DNA from: CAYMJV01 sp964390545 | GTDB lineage: Bacteria; Desulfobacterota; BSN033; UBA1163 | Direction: 5' to 3' | Assembly (NCBI GenBank): GCA_964390545.1 | Contig: CAYMJV010000031.1 | Coordinates: 1-34,245 of the forward strand | DNA length: 34,245 bases | Translations under genes and position numbers: made by a program | The notes under the pieces: model-generated | What the model saw: the letters and a program-made list of their open reading frames with translations, nothing else | Database searches by the model: none | What the model was told of the DNA's origin: nothing | Shown here: one piece after another, positions 6,496 to 14,436 of the stretch | How the letters are laid out: the number at the start of each line of letters is the position of its first letter | How positions within the stretch are numbered: the stretch's first letter is position 1

Positions 6496-7107
6496 TCACC
6501 TTTTTTGTTCCACCTTTTCAAAACAGGGCAGACACAATGTTTTCCCATCGAACCGCCGTGTTCGGGATTCCATGGCCATCTCGCCGCACGCTTCACACTT
6601 CAAGCTTGCTAAGATGCGCGCCGGCTTGGGTGCAGGCAGACCAGGGTCCGTGACGGTGAACATCTCCTCCAGATCGGCCTCCATATATCTTTCCTGCAAC
6701 GTGTTCCTCAGTTTCTGAACCCGGTTACTTTCCTCTTGACCTGCAGTGCCAGCCTCCACTTTCTTCATCAAGCTTCGAAGCTCCGGCCCAATGTCGCCTG
6801 AAATATCTGGCCGCAGAACTGCACGAAAACCCACGTTCTTACTGCGGTCATAGAAGGTGAAGGCCATCTTTCCGTAATCCTTATGGATGAGATTGCCCTT
6901 ACCGAAGGTGCAACCGGTGAGGAACTGAATCGCATCCACTCCGCACATGTCCGTTTCCACGACGGCCACGAGATCTCCTTTGCCAATATGAGCCAATTTT
7001 TGAAGGGCGAACTCTGCCGCGCGGATGCCTATGGCCAGGCCCGGGCACGAATGCCCATGAAAGGCAATCGTTTTTTCGATTAACTCCTTGTCAATGGAAC
7101 AGGCCAT
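6496..7107 (-). CDS. FmdE family protein with C-terminal zinc ribbon
   Basis: This is an FmdE-type domain (named from the formylmethanofuran dehydrogenase operon of methanogens; PF02663) of about 160 residues followed by a zinc ribbon. Seen are FHGHSCPGLAIGIRAAE at the N-terminus, ETDMCGVDAIQFLTGCTFGKGN, and a C-terminal C171xxC174 ... C192xxC195. FmdE proteins occur widely in non-methanogenic anaerobes and are thought to handle metals or molybdo/tungstoenzyme formation; the exact function is unsettled. The protein is cytoplasmic with no signal peptide. No molybdoenzyme genes are nearby. ATG 7107 has a purine-rich AAGGGGGAAA upstream at long spacing. Confidence 0.9.
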   Translation of the reverse strand: MACSIDKELIEKTIAFHGHSCPGLAIGIRAAEFALQKLAHIGKGDLVAVVETDMCGVDAIQFLTGCTFGKGNLIHKDYGKMAFTFYDRSKNVGFRAVLRPDISGDIGPELRSLMKKVEAGTAGQEESNRVQKLRNTLQERYMEADLEEMFTVTDPGLPAPKPARILASLKCEACGEMAMESRTRRFDGKTLCLPCFEKVEQKR

Positions 7108-7194
7108 GATTTAGGTTTCCCCCTTCCTTACATTCTCTCTTGGACATACCCCAATATGGGGTTACGCTCTGCCCCTTGCTGTTTGCCTTTGTGT

Positions 7195-7247
7195 TGCCTC
7201 AAGGCCGAAGGCCGCTCCTCTAACCTCAAGGCCCGGAGGGCCGGTCC
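7195..7247 (-). repeat. Modular hairpin repeat, array D (two units, reverse orientation)
   Basis: Read on the minus strand: CCGGCCC-TCC-GGGCC + TTGAGG, TTAG, AGGAGC + GGCC-TTC-GGCC + TTGAGG + CAA. It is the only array in this orientation. It occupies the 325-bp gap between the FmdE start and the metallopeptidase gene. A palindrome ACCCCAATATGGGGT lies at 7148-7162. No other feature is seen in 7108-7433. Confidence 0.85.
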
Positions 7248-7433
7248 CCGGTCTTATCTTGCTCATCCTATACTCCAGGGCGGGGTCTATTTGAGCAAAG
7301 CCTTAGAATGCGGTCTTTAATTAGTCAATGGTAATAGGCGAAGTGATTCAGAAAACCATTGCGATCTCATTTGATGGATCTCTTCGAACACTCCCATAGA
7401 AAAACTCCCCTCGACTGTTCGATCGAATCACCT

Positions 7434-7814
7434 TCATATCTTTTCTATCCTTATGAATTTATCGTACATGCGTTGAACTTTGGCCCGCGTGACAAAGGGT
7501 TTGTGAGACCGGAAGCCTCCTCCAAAGGAATGGGGGATATGGAGGATCTCATGGATCAACACCTTGGTCTGATCTTCTTTGTTAAGCTGATCAAACCTTT
7601 CGGAGAGGATTTCAATAACATAATGAGGTTTCTTGTTAAGGGCCAGTTGCAGGATGCGTGAAAGTCCGTGGCACCGCGCGATCACCCTCCTGCTCCCGGA
7701 ACCTTTACTCCTCAGACAGATCAACCGAGTCTCATCGACATGGGTCATCTTGAGTTTCCAGAGGATCTCTTTCACCCTAACATCAATGTCCTCGGCCAGA
7801 TGGTACTCAATCAT
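7434..7814 (-). CDS. Small predicted zinc metallopeptidase (HEILH; PhageMetallopep-like)
   Basis: This is a roughly 126-residue cytoplasmic protein with a zincin-type LIHEILHIPHSFGGGF motif followed by SHKPFV. Two His of HExxH and a His after the GGG segment are the expected zinc ligands, and Glu is the catalytic base. The layout (N-terminal helices, HExxH near residue 90, basic C-terminal helix) matches the putative phage/archaeal metallopeptidase family (PF18894-like). The ATG giving MIEYHLAEDIDV is preferred; a TTG five codons upstream is also possible, and neither has a clear Shine-Dalgarno site. No phage genes surround it. The substrate is unknown. Confidence 0.78.
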   Translation of the reverse strand: MIEYHLAEDIDVRVKEILWKLKMTHVDETRLICLRSKGSGSRRVIARCHGLSRILQLALNKKPHYVIEILSERFDQLNKEDQTKVLIHEILHIPHSFGGGFRSHKPFVTRAKVQRMYDKFIRIEKI

Positions 7815-7919
7815 AAAGAAACGCGGCAAGTTCTAAGACTTGAAAAGGATATAGGTTCGTGTTTGAACGCCGTCACTAAGATAGGAGAAGTCAATGCGTT
7901 TGTGTTAATTCGAAAGACA

Positions 7920-8288
7920 TCAGCCGGTCTTCGGGACCACTTCACTTACACCAGACTTTAACGTTATCCTATTAGGGTCGGACTGCCACGGCCAAATAGC
8001 AGCGTAGATCACCTGTGTCCCGTCTTGCTTATAGAAAAAGGATTGCTCGATTCGCAAACCGCCCAAAGAATCGACGAGTTCCTGAATTTTTGTCGGAAAA
8101 TAGACTTCTTTCCCCGACACCTTGGTTGCGGGGCCCAGATGCTCTCTTAACAAGGAATTAAGCTCATCAAGGTCTTGCAGCGTAATGACTGCTTCGAGAT
8201 ACTTCCCTTCTTCTGAGGTCAATCTAATTTCCATCTTCAGCGTTTTCTCTATCTCTCCAACCAGGTTCATCACGTTTTTCCCGATCAC
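7920..8288 (-). CDS. Conserved small protein of unknown function, paralogue 1
   Basis: I do not recognise this family. It is about 122 residues, soluble and mixed alpha/beta, and about 70% identical by eye to the protein at 19716-20066. The block KIQELVDSLGGLRIEQSFF and the block SDPNRITLKSGV are identical in both. DNA similarity is high across the 3' half and ends abruptly just after the shared ACACCAGACTTTAACG. The start is uncertain. The frame is open up to 8360, but similarity to paralogue 2 begins near 8285, where paralogue 2's ATG corresponds to ATC here, so GTG 8288 is offered. An extra N-terminal extension starting at 8360 cannot be excluded. Confidence 0.72.
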   Translation of the reverse strand: MIGKNVMNLVGEIEKTLKMEIRLTSEEGKYLEAVITLQDLDELNSLLREHLGPATKVSGKEVYFPTKIQELVDSLGGLRIEQSFFYKQDGTQVIYAAIWPWQSDPNRITLKSGVSEVVPKTG

Positions 8289-8724
8289 CCATTGCTTTTT
8301 GATGATCCGTAGTTTATTGATCCAGTACCCTGCCGAGAGAAGCTTCCACATCGTCGTCAACTCCAGCCAGTTTCTTTAATCCAAAAGGATAACTCTATCG
8401 CTTGACAGAATCAACCCTTTAGCGATCTCCTACCTAAAGAGACTGTTTCAGTATCGCAGAAAAGGGGAAAAGTCTGCAAATGGGAACGGACAGGCGGATG
8501 AAAAAGCTTTAGAGCGGAACCTTAAGCCGATTGGATTCAAACCTCCAATCGTACGAAAAGACGACGTTTTGAGTGCAAGGACACTCCCTAGAAAACTTAA
8601 TAATGCTCCGCGTTCTAAAGCTTTGGAATCCGTTTGTCTGTTCCCTATTCACTTCGAACCTATCACAACATAGTCTCAAAGCCCGGGCTTGCCCTCAGCC
8701 TGTCCCCTTCCCTCACAGGGCTTC
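8289..8724. other. Gap of about 430 bp, one hairpin, no gene seen
   Basis: A perfect 8-bp stem CGATTGGA / TCCAATCG (8528-8535 and 8544-8551, 8-nt loop) lies in the middle. The T-tract expected of an intrinsic terminator is absent. Open frames on either strand lack coding character. The end nearest 8289 may be an N-terminal extension of the neighbouring gene. Confidence 0.5.
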
Positions 8725-9501
8725 TCATTCGATCTTATCTTGTTCCAACTCTTCATAGAACCGTTGTTGGAGAAACTCGTAGATTTTTCCCCCGATCCTA
8801 AGCCCCAACTCGATGAACTCCGGTCCATAGATCTTCCCCGTCCCTGTGCGGAAGGTTTTTTTGATCCAAGAGATTCCTTCCATTCCCTCAGGAAACCTGC
8901 GAATCAGGGGCGCGATGCGCGCCTTTGAGGAACGGAGCATTTGCCAGAGGGTGTGGGTAAAATTGTCCGGACCCCAGCGGAATTTATCAGCATCGTAGAG
9001 TGCATCGCTGATCATCTGGCCGACAGGCGAGTCAATTCTCTTGGGCTCAACAAAGGCTTCGTGGTTGGCAATGGCCTGCGGGATATACTCCCCTTTCTTA
9101 GGGGAGATAGAACATTCCTCTAACATGTTTGAAGCTGCAATGGCGCTGGCCTTCGCGTGGTCTTTTTCACCACGCCGTAAGTCATGCAGGAGGCCGGAGA
9201 TCTGGGCCAGGAGGCACGCTTCGCGCCTCGAGGATCCGTCCAGGGAAAGCCTTTCCCCTTCGATGTAAGCCAAGGCCCCAGCTTCCAAGCCCACTTTTTC
9301 CGAGTGAGCTATTCCATGGCCAAGGTCGTCTTTCAGTTCACTGAGGATGAGGGTACGGCATCTCATGACCTGGGCATCTTCATCAAAAAGGGAACGGGAC
9401 AGGTTAAGCGGCTCTCTGCAGCTGACATAAAACCTGGGTTGAGGAAAAGAGGCTGCAATCACGCGAGCGTTGGCCATCATCTCTTCATAAATATCCTTCA
9501 T
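8725..9501 (-). CDS. HD-domain phosphohydrolase-like protein
   Basis: The protein has 258 residues with a classic HD metal-site order: GHGIAHSEKV (first His), ISGLLHDLRRGEKDH (His-Asp), ANHEAF, and SDALYDADKFRWGPDNFTHT (distal Asp). This resembles uncharacterised HD hydrolases that act on nucleotides or phosphoesters. The N-terminal region includes a RFYVSCREPLNLSRSLFDE segment without a recognised domain. ATG 9501 is chosen because GAGAGG lies 7 nt upstream; the longer frame begins at TTG. It stands alone with gaps of over 200 bp on both sides. The substrate is unknown. Confidence 0.82.
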   Translation of the reverse strand: MKDIYEEMMANARVIAASFPQPRFYVSCREPLNLSRSLFDEDAQVMRCRTLILSELKDDLGHGIAHSEKVGLEAGALAYIEGERLSLDGSSRREACLLAQISGLLHDLRRGEKDHAKASAIAASNMLEECSISPKKGEYIPQAIANHEAFVEPKRIDSPVGQMISDALYDADKFRWGPDNFTHTLWQMLRSSKARIAPLIRRFPEGMEGISWIKKTFRTGTGKIYGPEFIELGLRIGGKIYEFLQQRFYEELEQDKIE

Positions 9502-9749
9502 CAAGGTGCCTCTCAAATCAAATGGCCCATGAGGCGTTTTTGGACCAATTGGGATGTTCCCCTATCTTGACGAGGATTCTACAAAATTGGAACCATTATA
9601 TCACCAAAATATTTATTAAGAAAAGGGTAAAAGGGGATGGGCTCTGCGGATATGTAGTCTATGCTTATTGATCGTTGTTTGAAAGGTTGTGTCGATGGAC
9701 GAGATTAAAAAGCCAGGACGTTGGGGAGTTAAAAGCTGAGACCTCCCCT

Positions 9750-11033
9750 TCAACTATAGTCTTGAATCCTCCAATGAGGCCGATTGATTGCCCAACTTTT
9801 CAAGGTGTCACGCAGCCAAGGCTCAACACTCTCTGCCATGTAAAACCGGGGAAAAAGGAGGTCATCCTGAGGTGAGATCACACCTTCCTCTATGGCTTTC
9901 TTTGCCAGAGAGGTATGCGGATAGATACGGACGCCCGCAGTGATTTTTAGGCTTTCTTGTTTGAGGGAATCGGCGAAAGCGAGGCTTTCTTCAATGGACT
10001 TCCTTGTCTCGCCAGGACTCCCCAATAATAGAAACCCCATTCGCCTTATGCCATGGTCAGATACCATGTCTGAAATCTGCCGTATCTCCGCAGGGGTAAA
10101 CCTCTTATTCATATTCTTCAGGGTTCGTTTAGAGCCACTTTCAAACCCCATACTCACTTGCTCGCAACCGGCTCTGGACATAAGACCCACCAATTCTTGA
10201 TCTACATGCTTGGGGTAAAGGATGCACCACCATCTTATATTCAGGCCGCCATCGATAAGCTTACGACAGATTTCCTTCGCGTACACTGGCGGCAGGTTAA
10301 AGGTATTGTCAACAAAATAGAACTGATGAACCCCGGCTTTCTCCAAGCCGGCGATCCACTGAACCATTGCCTCTGGGGAATGTCTCCGGATCATCCGACC
10401 TTCAATGGTTCCCGTACTGCAGTAACTGCAGTTCAGGGGACAACCTCGTCTGGTCTGAACAGGCATCCAGAGGTCCCTCTTTCCCAAGGGGATAGACCAG
10501 AGGTCCGTGGTAGGAAGAGGCAAGGTATCCAGATGTTTCGCAAAAATCCTTCCCCCCTGTAGGCCGCGTCCGGATAGGTAAAGACCCGGCAAGCCCGAAA
10601 GATCGGCGCCCCTGCCCATTCGCTCGATCAACTCTGGAAATACTACTTCTCCCTCACCTTCAATTCCCATATCTGCACCTAAAAAAGACAAGGCACTTTT
10701 CGGAAAAATGCTGTAGCCTGCGCCACCTAAAACAATCGGCGCCTCTGAAAGACCTCGGCAAGCCGCCATGATTTCTTTGATCGGATCTAACAAGAATCTG
10801 GGATTTTCCATATTCTGGTCATCGATATTCCTTACCGATATGCCGATAAGATTAGGACGAAATCCTTCGATCGCTTCTTTGAGAACCGATCGCGCATCCT
10901 TTTCGGCCATCAAGTCGACCATGGCCACCTCATGGCCAGCTTTTCGAGTTGCAGCAGCCACACACGCCAAACCAAGGGGTAAGGTGGGCATATTGATCTT
11001 TTCAGTGTTAGCCGAAATGAAAAGAACCCTCAT
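9750..11033 (-). CDS. B12-binding-domain radical SAM enzyme
   Basis: The protein has 427 residues. Residues 1 to about 140 form a cobalamin-binding-like Rossmann domain (MRVLFISANTEKINMPTLPL ... VLGGAGYSIFPKSAL). The radical SAM core follows, with C198-x3-C202-x2-C205 (RRGCPLNCSYCSTG) binding the 4Fe-4S cluster, GFESGSKRTLKNMNK, and LLLGSPGETRKSIEES. It matches the large 'B12-binding domain-containing radical SAM protein' group, which includes methylases and ring-rearranging enzymes. The usual DxHxxG cobalamin-ligand motif is not evident, so base-off binding is possible. ATG 11033 follows GAGGG; the longer frame is rejected because it runs into the next gene. It lies just downstream of the HEAGH membrane protein gene (73 bp) and may be cotranscribed. 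The substrate is unknown. Confidence 0.88.
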   Translation of the reverse strand: MRVLFISANTEKINMPTLPLGLACVAAATRKAGHEVAMVDLMAEKDARSVLKEAIEGFRPNLIGISVRNIDDQNMENPRFLLDPIKEIMAACRGLSEAPIVLGGAGYSIFPKSALSFLGADMGIEGEGEVVFPELIERMGRGADLSGLPGLYLSGRGLQGGRIFAKHLDTLPLPTTDLWSIPLGKRDLWMPVQTRRGCPLNCSYCSTGTIEGRMIRRHSPEAMVQWIAGLEKAGVHQFYFVDNTFNLPPVYAKEICRKLIDGGLNIRWWCILYPKHVDQELVGLMSRAGCEQVSMGFESGSKRTLKNMNKRFTPAEIRQISDMVSDHGIRRMGFLLLGSPGETRKSIEESLAFADSLKQESLKITAGVRIYPHTSLAKKAIEEGVISPQDDLLFPRFYMAESVEPWLRDTLKSWAINRPHWRIQDYS

Positions 11034-11106
11034 GGATCTAGATTCCCTCTGTGAAAGTTTATTGAAGTTCCCCGTCCGCAACGAGGGCCTCATGCCTGCG
11101 TCAGGA

Positions 11107-11850
11107 TCAGGGCATGTCAAGATTTCGATACTGTTTAAGAAGCAAATAGCCAGCCCATGCAAAGGAGAGAAGCATCAGAACTATTCCAAAATAGTGTGCC
11201 ATGGTGGCCAAGGTATGGTCATAACGAAGCCACCCTATCTCATTGAGGATAAATTCCCAGTCATGGGTACCATAATCTGCTTCCCTTCCTGTGATGCCAC
11301 CTAAAAGCACCAACTCCTGGCTCCTGGCATCGTTAATGTACGGAGCTATATCCATAAGACTTTCTCCGAGCCACCACAAAGACACGCAAGCGCCAAATGG
11401 ATTCTTGTATTTGATAAGAAAGACGAGGAGACAGATGAAGGGGATCAGGAGTTGACCGAGGGTTCCTCCAAGGGATCCCATCCATCGTCCAAGAAGTTGA
11501 AAGAAAAGATGACCCGCTTCGTGGAAAGGAAGGTTGACGAGGTGAAAAAAACTATTGCCCGCATAGTTCGTCGCCATGGGGGTGAGAATAAATACCCATC
11601 CCCATATAAAAATGATTAGGCCAACGACGATCCTACCGCCAAAGTAAAAGGGATTAACTTTTGACTCAACAAAAAAGACAGTTTTCTGGAAAAAAGTTCC
11701 ATCTCCAGCAGCATTTTCTCTTTTTGCGGTAACGCCCCCTTTTCTTAAGGTGGAAGCCTGGGGTCTTTGATATTTTTCAAAAATAAAGCCGCACTTTGAG
11801 CATTTGGTGTTTTGATCTGACTGCACAAAATCGCATTCAGGGCATTTCAT
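11107..11850 (-). CDS. Zinc-ribbon membrane protein with HEAGH (M50/site-2-protease-like)
   Basis: This 247-residue protein begins with a zinc ribbon C3xxC6 ... C17xxC20, followed by a basic linker (about 28-60). At least four hydrophobic segments follow. HEAGH (residues 110-114) sits at the start of a membrane segment, as in intramembrane M50 metalloproteases. A possible third ligand lies in DIAPYINDAR. The canonical M50 NxxPxxxLDG motif is not seen, so catalytic class and activity are uncertain. ATG (MKCPECDF) is preferred over a TTG four codons upstream. It is between the DUF2889 gene (upstream) and the radical SAM gene (downstream) on the same strand. A regulated-proteolysis role is inference only. 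Confidence 0.75.
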   Translation of the reverse strand: MKCPECDFVQSDQNTKCSKCGFIFEKYQRPQASTLRKGGVTAKRENAAGDGTFFQKTVFFVESKVNPFYFGGRIVVGLIIFIWGWVFILTPMATNYAGNSFFHLVNLPFHEAGHLFFQLLGRWMGSLGGTLGQLLIPFICLLVFLIKYKNPFGACVSLWWLGESLMDIAPYINDARSQELVLLGGITGREADYGTHDWEFILNEIGWLRYDHTLATMAHYFGIVLMLLSFAWAGYLLLKQYRNLDMP

Positions 11851-11963
11851 AACTATTCCCAAAAGAACCGTTCATTTCAGAAAGAACCCTAAACCTCCTA
11901 CGCTCCTTCACCCGTTCGACCGGGCCAAGCCGCGCTCTCTAAAACGGGGTAGACAGGCAGGGC

Positions 11964-12512
11964 TCAGGGTGAACTTCTTTTCGATGGGGCCTGGGATTCC
12001 AGAGACTCACGGAACTCCTTGACAATAGGGCCGTCCTCCCTCCATAGGTAACAGGTATTGATGAACTGCTTGAGATCTTGTTCCCGACCGCGTTCTCTCC
12101 CCTTTTCCACGCCATAGGCACCCCAGTATCCCTGGATAGCCGATTCCCCCATGGCGATGATGAGGCTCGTCAGGTGCGCACAGCCGTTTTTGCCTCCAAC
12201 GACCCTCTTCACCTTCATCGTAAAGCCTGGAGCGATCCTCACTCCTTCCAATTTCCGGATCCAGGGAAGCACCACCGGGCATTCTTGCCTCGGATGATGA
12301 GGCATGGTAGCCTCTGCTTGTTCGATGAACATGGCAGGCCCCTTGACCTTCAATCGAATGACCATATGGTGCACGAGCTCCGATTCCTCTGAAGGCACAT
12401 GATGCCCAGGCCGATATCGATGGTCTATGAGATCGCCCTCAACCTCGATGGTATGATCCCCAAGATCAGAGGTTCTCATTGAGATCTTCCGGGTGTGAAC
12501 AAGTTTTTTCAT
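11964..12512 (-). CDS. DUF2889 family protein
   Basis: The protein has 182 residues and no signal peptide. Seen are the N-terminal LVHTRKISMRTSDLGDHTIEVEG (shown here as segments LVHTRKISMRT and LGDHTIEVEG), HMVIRLKVKGPAMFIEQAEA and the diagnostic GGKNGCAHLTSLI motif of DUF2889 proteins (PF11136). Molecular function is unknown. Members appear in varied proteobacteria, sometimes near aromatic or acyl-CoA metabolism. ATG 12512 follows GAGGGG at 4-5 nt; the longer frame starts upstream of that site and is rejected. The C-terminal FRESLESQAPSKRSSP is low in complexity and probably disordered. A gap of about 110 bp separates it from the HEAGH gene downstream. Confidence 0.82.
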   Translation of the reverse strand: MKKLVHTRKISMRTSDLGDHTIEVEGDLIDHRYRPGHHVPSEESELVHHMVIRLKVKGPAMFIEQAEATMPHHPRQECPVVLPWIRKLEGVRIAPGFTMKVKRVVGGKNGCAHLTSLIIAMGESAIQGYWGAYGVEKGRERGREQDLKQFINTCYLWREDGPIVKEFRESLESQAPSKRSSP

Positions 12513-12637
12513 AAGTCCCCTCTGCTTTCGATCCCCCGTCCGTCTTCGCGCCAATCCATTCCATCAAACATGGGGATATAATGACTATTGCTATATTTGA
12601 CCAAATAATTCAACCCTTCGACTATCCCCGGTCTAAT

Positions 12638-12738
12638 CCTTCGACTGCGCTCAGGACAAGCGCCCGGGGTTTGCCTTCGGTCTGAGCGTTCGACTGAGCT
12701 CACGCCGCAGTCTCAGGCCGAGGGAGCGCCGTCGAAGG
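12638..12738. repeat. Nested palindrome (about 100 bp)
   Basis: The outer arms are CCTTCGACTGCGCTC (12638-12652) and GAGCGCCGTCGAAGG (12724-12738). The inner arms are CCTTCGGTCTGAG (12674-12686) and CTCAGGCCGAGG (12712-12723). Words such as TTCGACTGAGCTCACG are common in dispersed repeats of environmental bacterial genomes. Together with the element at 12879-13024, this fills the 12513-13045 gap, which has no gene. Confidence 0.75.
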
Positions 12739-12878
12739 ATCAATATGTTTTGAAACAAATCTACGCGATCCATTATCATCTATTTTTTTCTTGATAAATT
12801 TTTCAGGTAAGTTAGTATATAACGCCACAGGCAATGCAAACCAAGACACGGAAAACGCTATGGAAAGAATTCTACTGT

Positions 12879-13024
12879 GAAGCTCCCCGGCCCTGCCTAC
12901 CGGCAGGCAGGTATCCCGTTAGGACGGGACAGGCACGCCGGGGCTTCCCGGTAATGTAATATCATTTTATATTGTGCCCCTTGACCCCGCGCACGGCGCG
13001 GGGCTTGCGGGGCACGTTCCGGCC
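12879..13024 (+). repeat. Three-hairpin dispersed element, copy F1 (loop-inserted)
   Basis: Order seen: hairpin 1 GAAGCTCCCCGGC ... GCCGGGGCTTC, whose loop carries CCTGCCTACCGGCAGGCAGG (12892-12911) and a second small hairpin TCCCGT-TAGG-ACGGGA; hairpin 2 AATGTA ... TATATT; hairpin 3 GTGCCCC TTGA CCCCGCGC-acgg-CGCGGGG CTTGC GGGGCAC; then GTTCCGGCC. F3 at 17955-18060 has the same plan with an empty hairpin-1 loop. It ends about 20 bp before the GGDEF start and could form structure in that mRNA leader. Confidence 0.88.
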
Positions 13025-13045
13025 AAGGTCAAGAATAAATGTGAG

Positions 13046-14341
13046 ATGACACGTATGGATAGCTCAACACGATTGCGCACGGAAGTTGTTCAGCTGAGAG
13101 AATCAAACGCCCGCTTGAAGAAACTTATCAATAAGTTAAAAGAGTCAAACCGGTCCACGCTTCACCTCAATAAGAAATTGAGCAACCTCGCTCTGAAAGA
13201 CCCTCATACAGGACTTTACAATCGTCGCCACTTTAAAGATACACTGGAGAAAGAGCTTGCGCTAGCAAAACGACATGCCCAGGCCCTCTCTGTCATCATG
13301 ATGGATATCGACTATTTTAAAGCGGTCAATGATGTCTATGGTCATACCTTTGGAGATCTCGTTTTAAAGCAATTTACTAAAACACTTCAAAAAGCTGTAC
13401 GACGATATGATGTTCTCTTCCGCTTCGGCGGCGAAGAATTTATGATGATCGCTCCACGAGCAGATCGGCCCACAGGCTTCATCCTTGCGAAGAGGCTTTT
13501 GAAAACGATCAATGCACACAGGTTTGGGAATAAAACTCATGCCATCAACCTAAAAGTAAGTGTCAGTGTTGCGTCCTATCCTGAAGATGGTGTGGTGATC
13601 AGAGGCCTTGATTTAGTCACCCTTGCGGACCGAATTCTAAACAAGGTGAAGGAGTATGGGGGGAACAAAGTCTTTTCTTCAAAAGATCTCGAAAAACTGG
13701 AGGGAAAAGCCGCCTCTGAGAGCGACGCCAACAAGGTGATCGAGCTTTTGAAGAAGAAAATTTACCGACTCTCACAACGCGCGAACCAAAGTCTGATCGA
13801 AGCGATCTTTGCATTGGCAAAAACCATAGGAGTAAAAGACTGGTATTCTGATGCATTCACCAAGAGAATGATGAACTATGCTATAGACATTGCCAACATG
13901 TTGAAGTTGCCTAAGAATGAAATAGAACACATCCGGAAGGCGGTCATCTTGCATGATATCGGGAAGGTGGGAATCAATGAAAATATTTTGCTCAAAAATT
14001 CAAAATTGACAACGGGAGAGTTTGAGGCGATGAAGAAACACCCCCAACTGAGTACGGACATCATCCGACCTCTCTACTTTCTGCGCGGTACGGTTCCATT
14101 GATCCTCTATCATCACGAACGTTGGGATGGGCAAGGATATCCCCACCGCTTAAAAGGAAAAGAAATTCCCATTGGAGCAAGGATCATCGCCATTGTCGAT
14201 GCCTATCGGTCGTTAACGTCCAACCGGCCCTACAGGAAAGCCTACTCTAAAGGCACCGCAATCAGAATACTAAAGAAGGAATCCGGCACTAAATTTGACC
14301 CTCAGGTAACGGCGGCCTTTTTGAAAATCTTAGGTAGATAG
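13046..14341 (+). CDS. Diguanylate cyclase (GGDEF) fused to degenerate HD-GYP domain
   Basis: The protein has 431 residues and is cytoplasmic. A coiled-coil-like N-terminus (about 5-50) is followed by a GGDEF domain with DPHTGLYNRRHF, an intact RFGGEEF active site (GGEEF 128-132) and an RxxD inhibitory site five residues before it (RRYD). The C-terminal HD-GYP domain has HDIGK (HD 303-304), H332, HHERWDGQGYP (356-366) and DAYRSLT. The first metal-binding His (usual pattern YTxGHS) is replaced by Phe in YSDAFTKRM, so phosphodiesterase activity may be altered. The protein is predicted to make c-di-GMP, with a HD-GYP domain that is either regulatory or unusual. ATG 13046 is chosen because the longer frame would translate the upstream repeat element. 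Confidence 0.88.
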   Translation: MTRMDSSTRLRTEVVQLRESNARLKKLINKLKESNRSTLHLNKKLSNLALKDPHTGLYNRRHFKDTLEKELALAKRHAQALSVIMMDIDYFKAVNDVYGHTFGDLVLKQFTKTLQKAVRRYDVLFRFGGEEFMMIAPRADRPTGFILAKRLLKTINAHRFGNKTHAINLKVSVSVASYPEDGVVIRGLDLVTLADRILNKVKEYGGNKVFSSKDLEKLEGKAASESDANKVIELLKKKIYRLSQRANQSLIEAIFALAKTIGVKDWYSDAFTKRMMNYAIDIANMLKLPKNEIEHIRKAVILHDIGKVGINENILLKNSKLTTGEFEAMKKHPQLSTDIIRPLYFLRGTVPLILYHHERWDGQGYPHRLKGKEIPIGARIIAIVDAYRSLTSNRPYRKAYSKGTAIRILKKESGTKFDPQVTAAFLKILGR

Positions 14342-14436
14342 GCCAAGCTTTAGATCAAGACGCTTTCCCTCCTCTCGGGCCTTCCTGATCTCTCTTAGAA
14401 ATGTTGTCATGTGGAGGGTGACTCCCTTGGGTGAGG

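Noticed and set aside
7434..8288. Prophage remnant, suggested by the phage-type metallopeptidase
   Set aside because: No structural, replication or integrase genes are nearby, and such metallopeptidases also occur outside phages.
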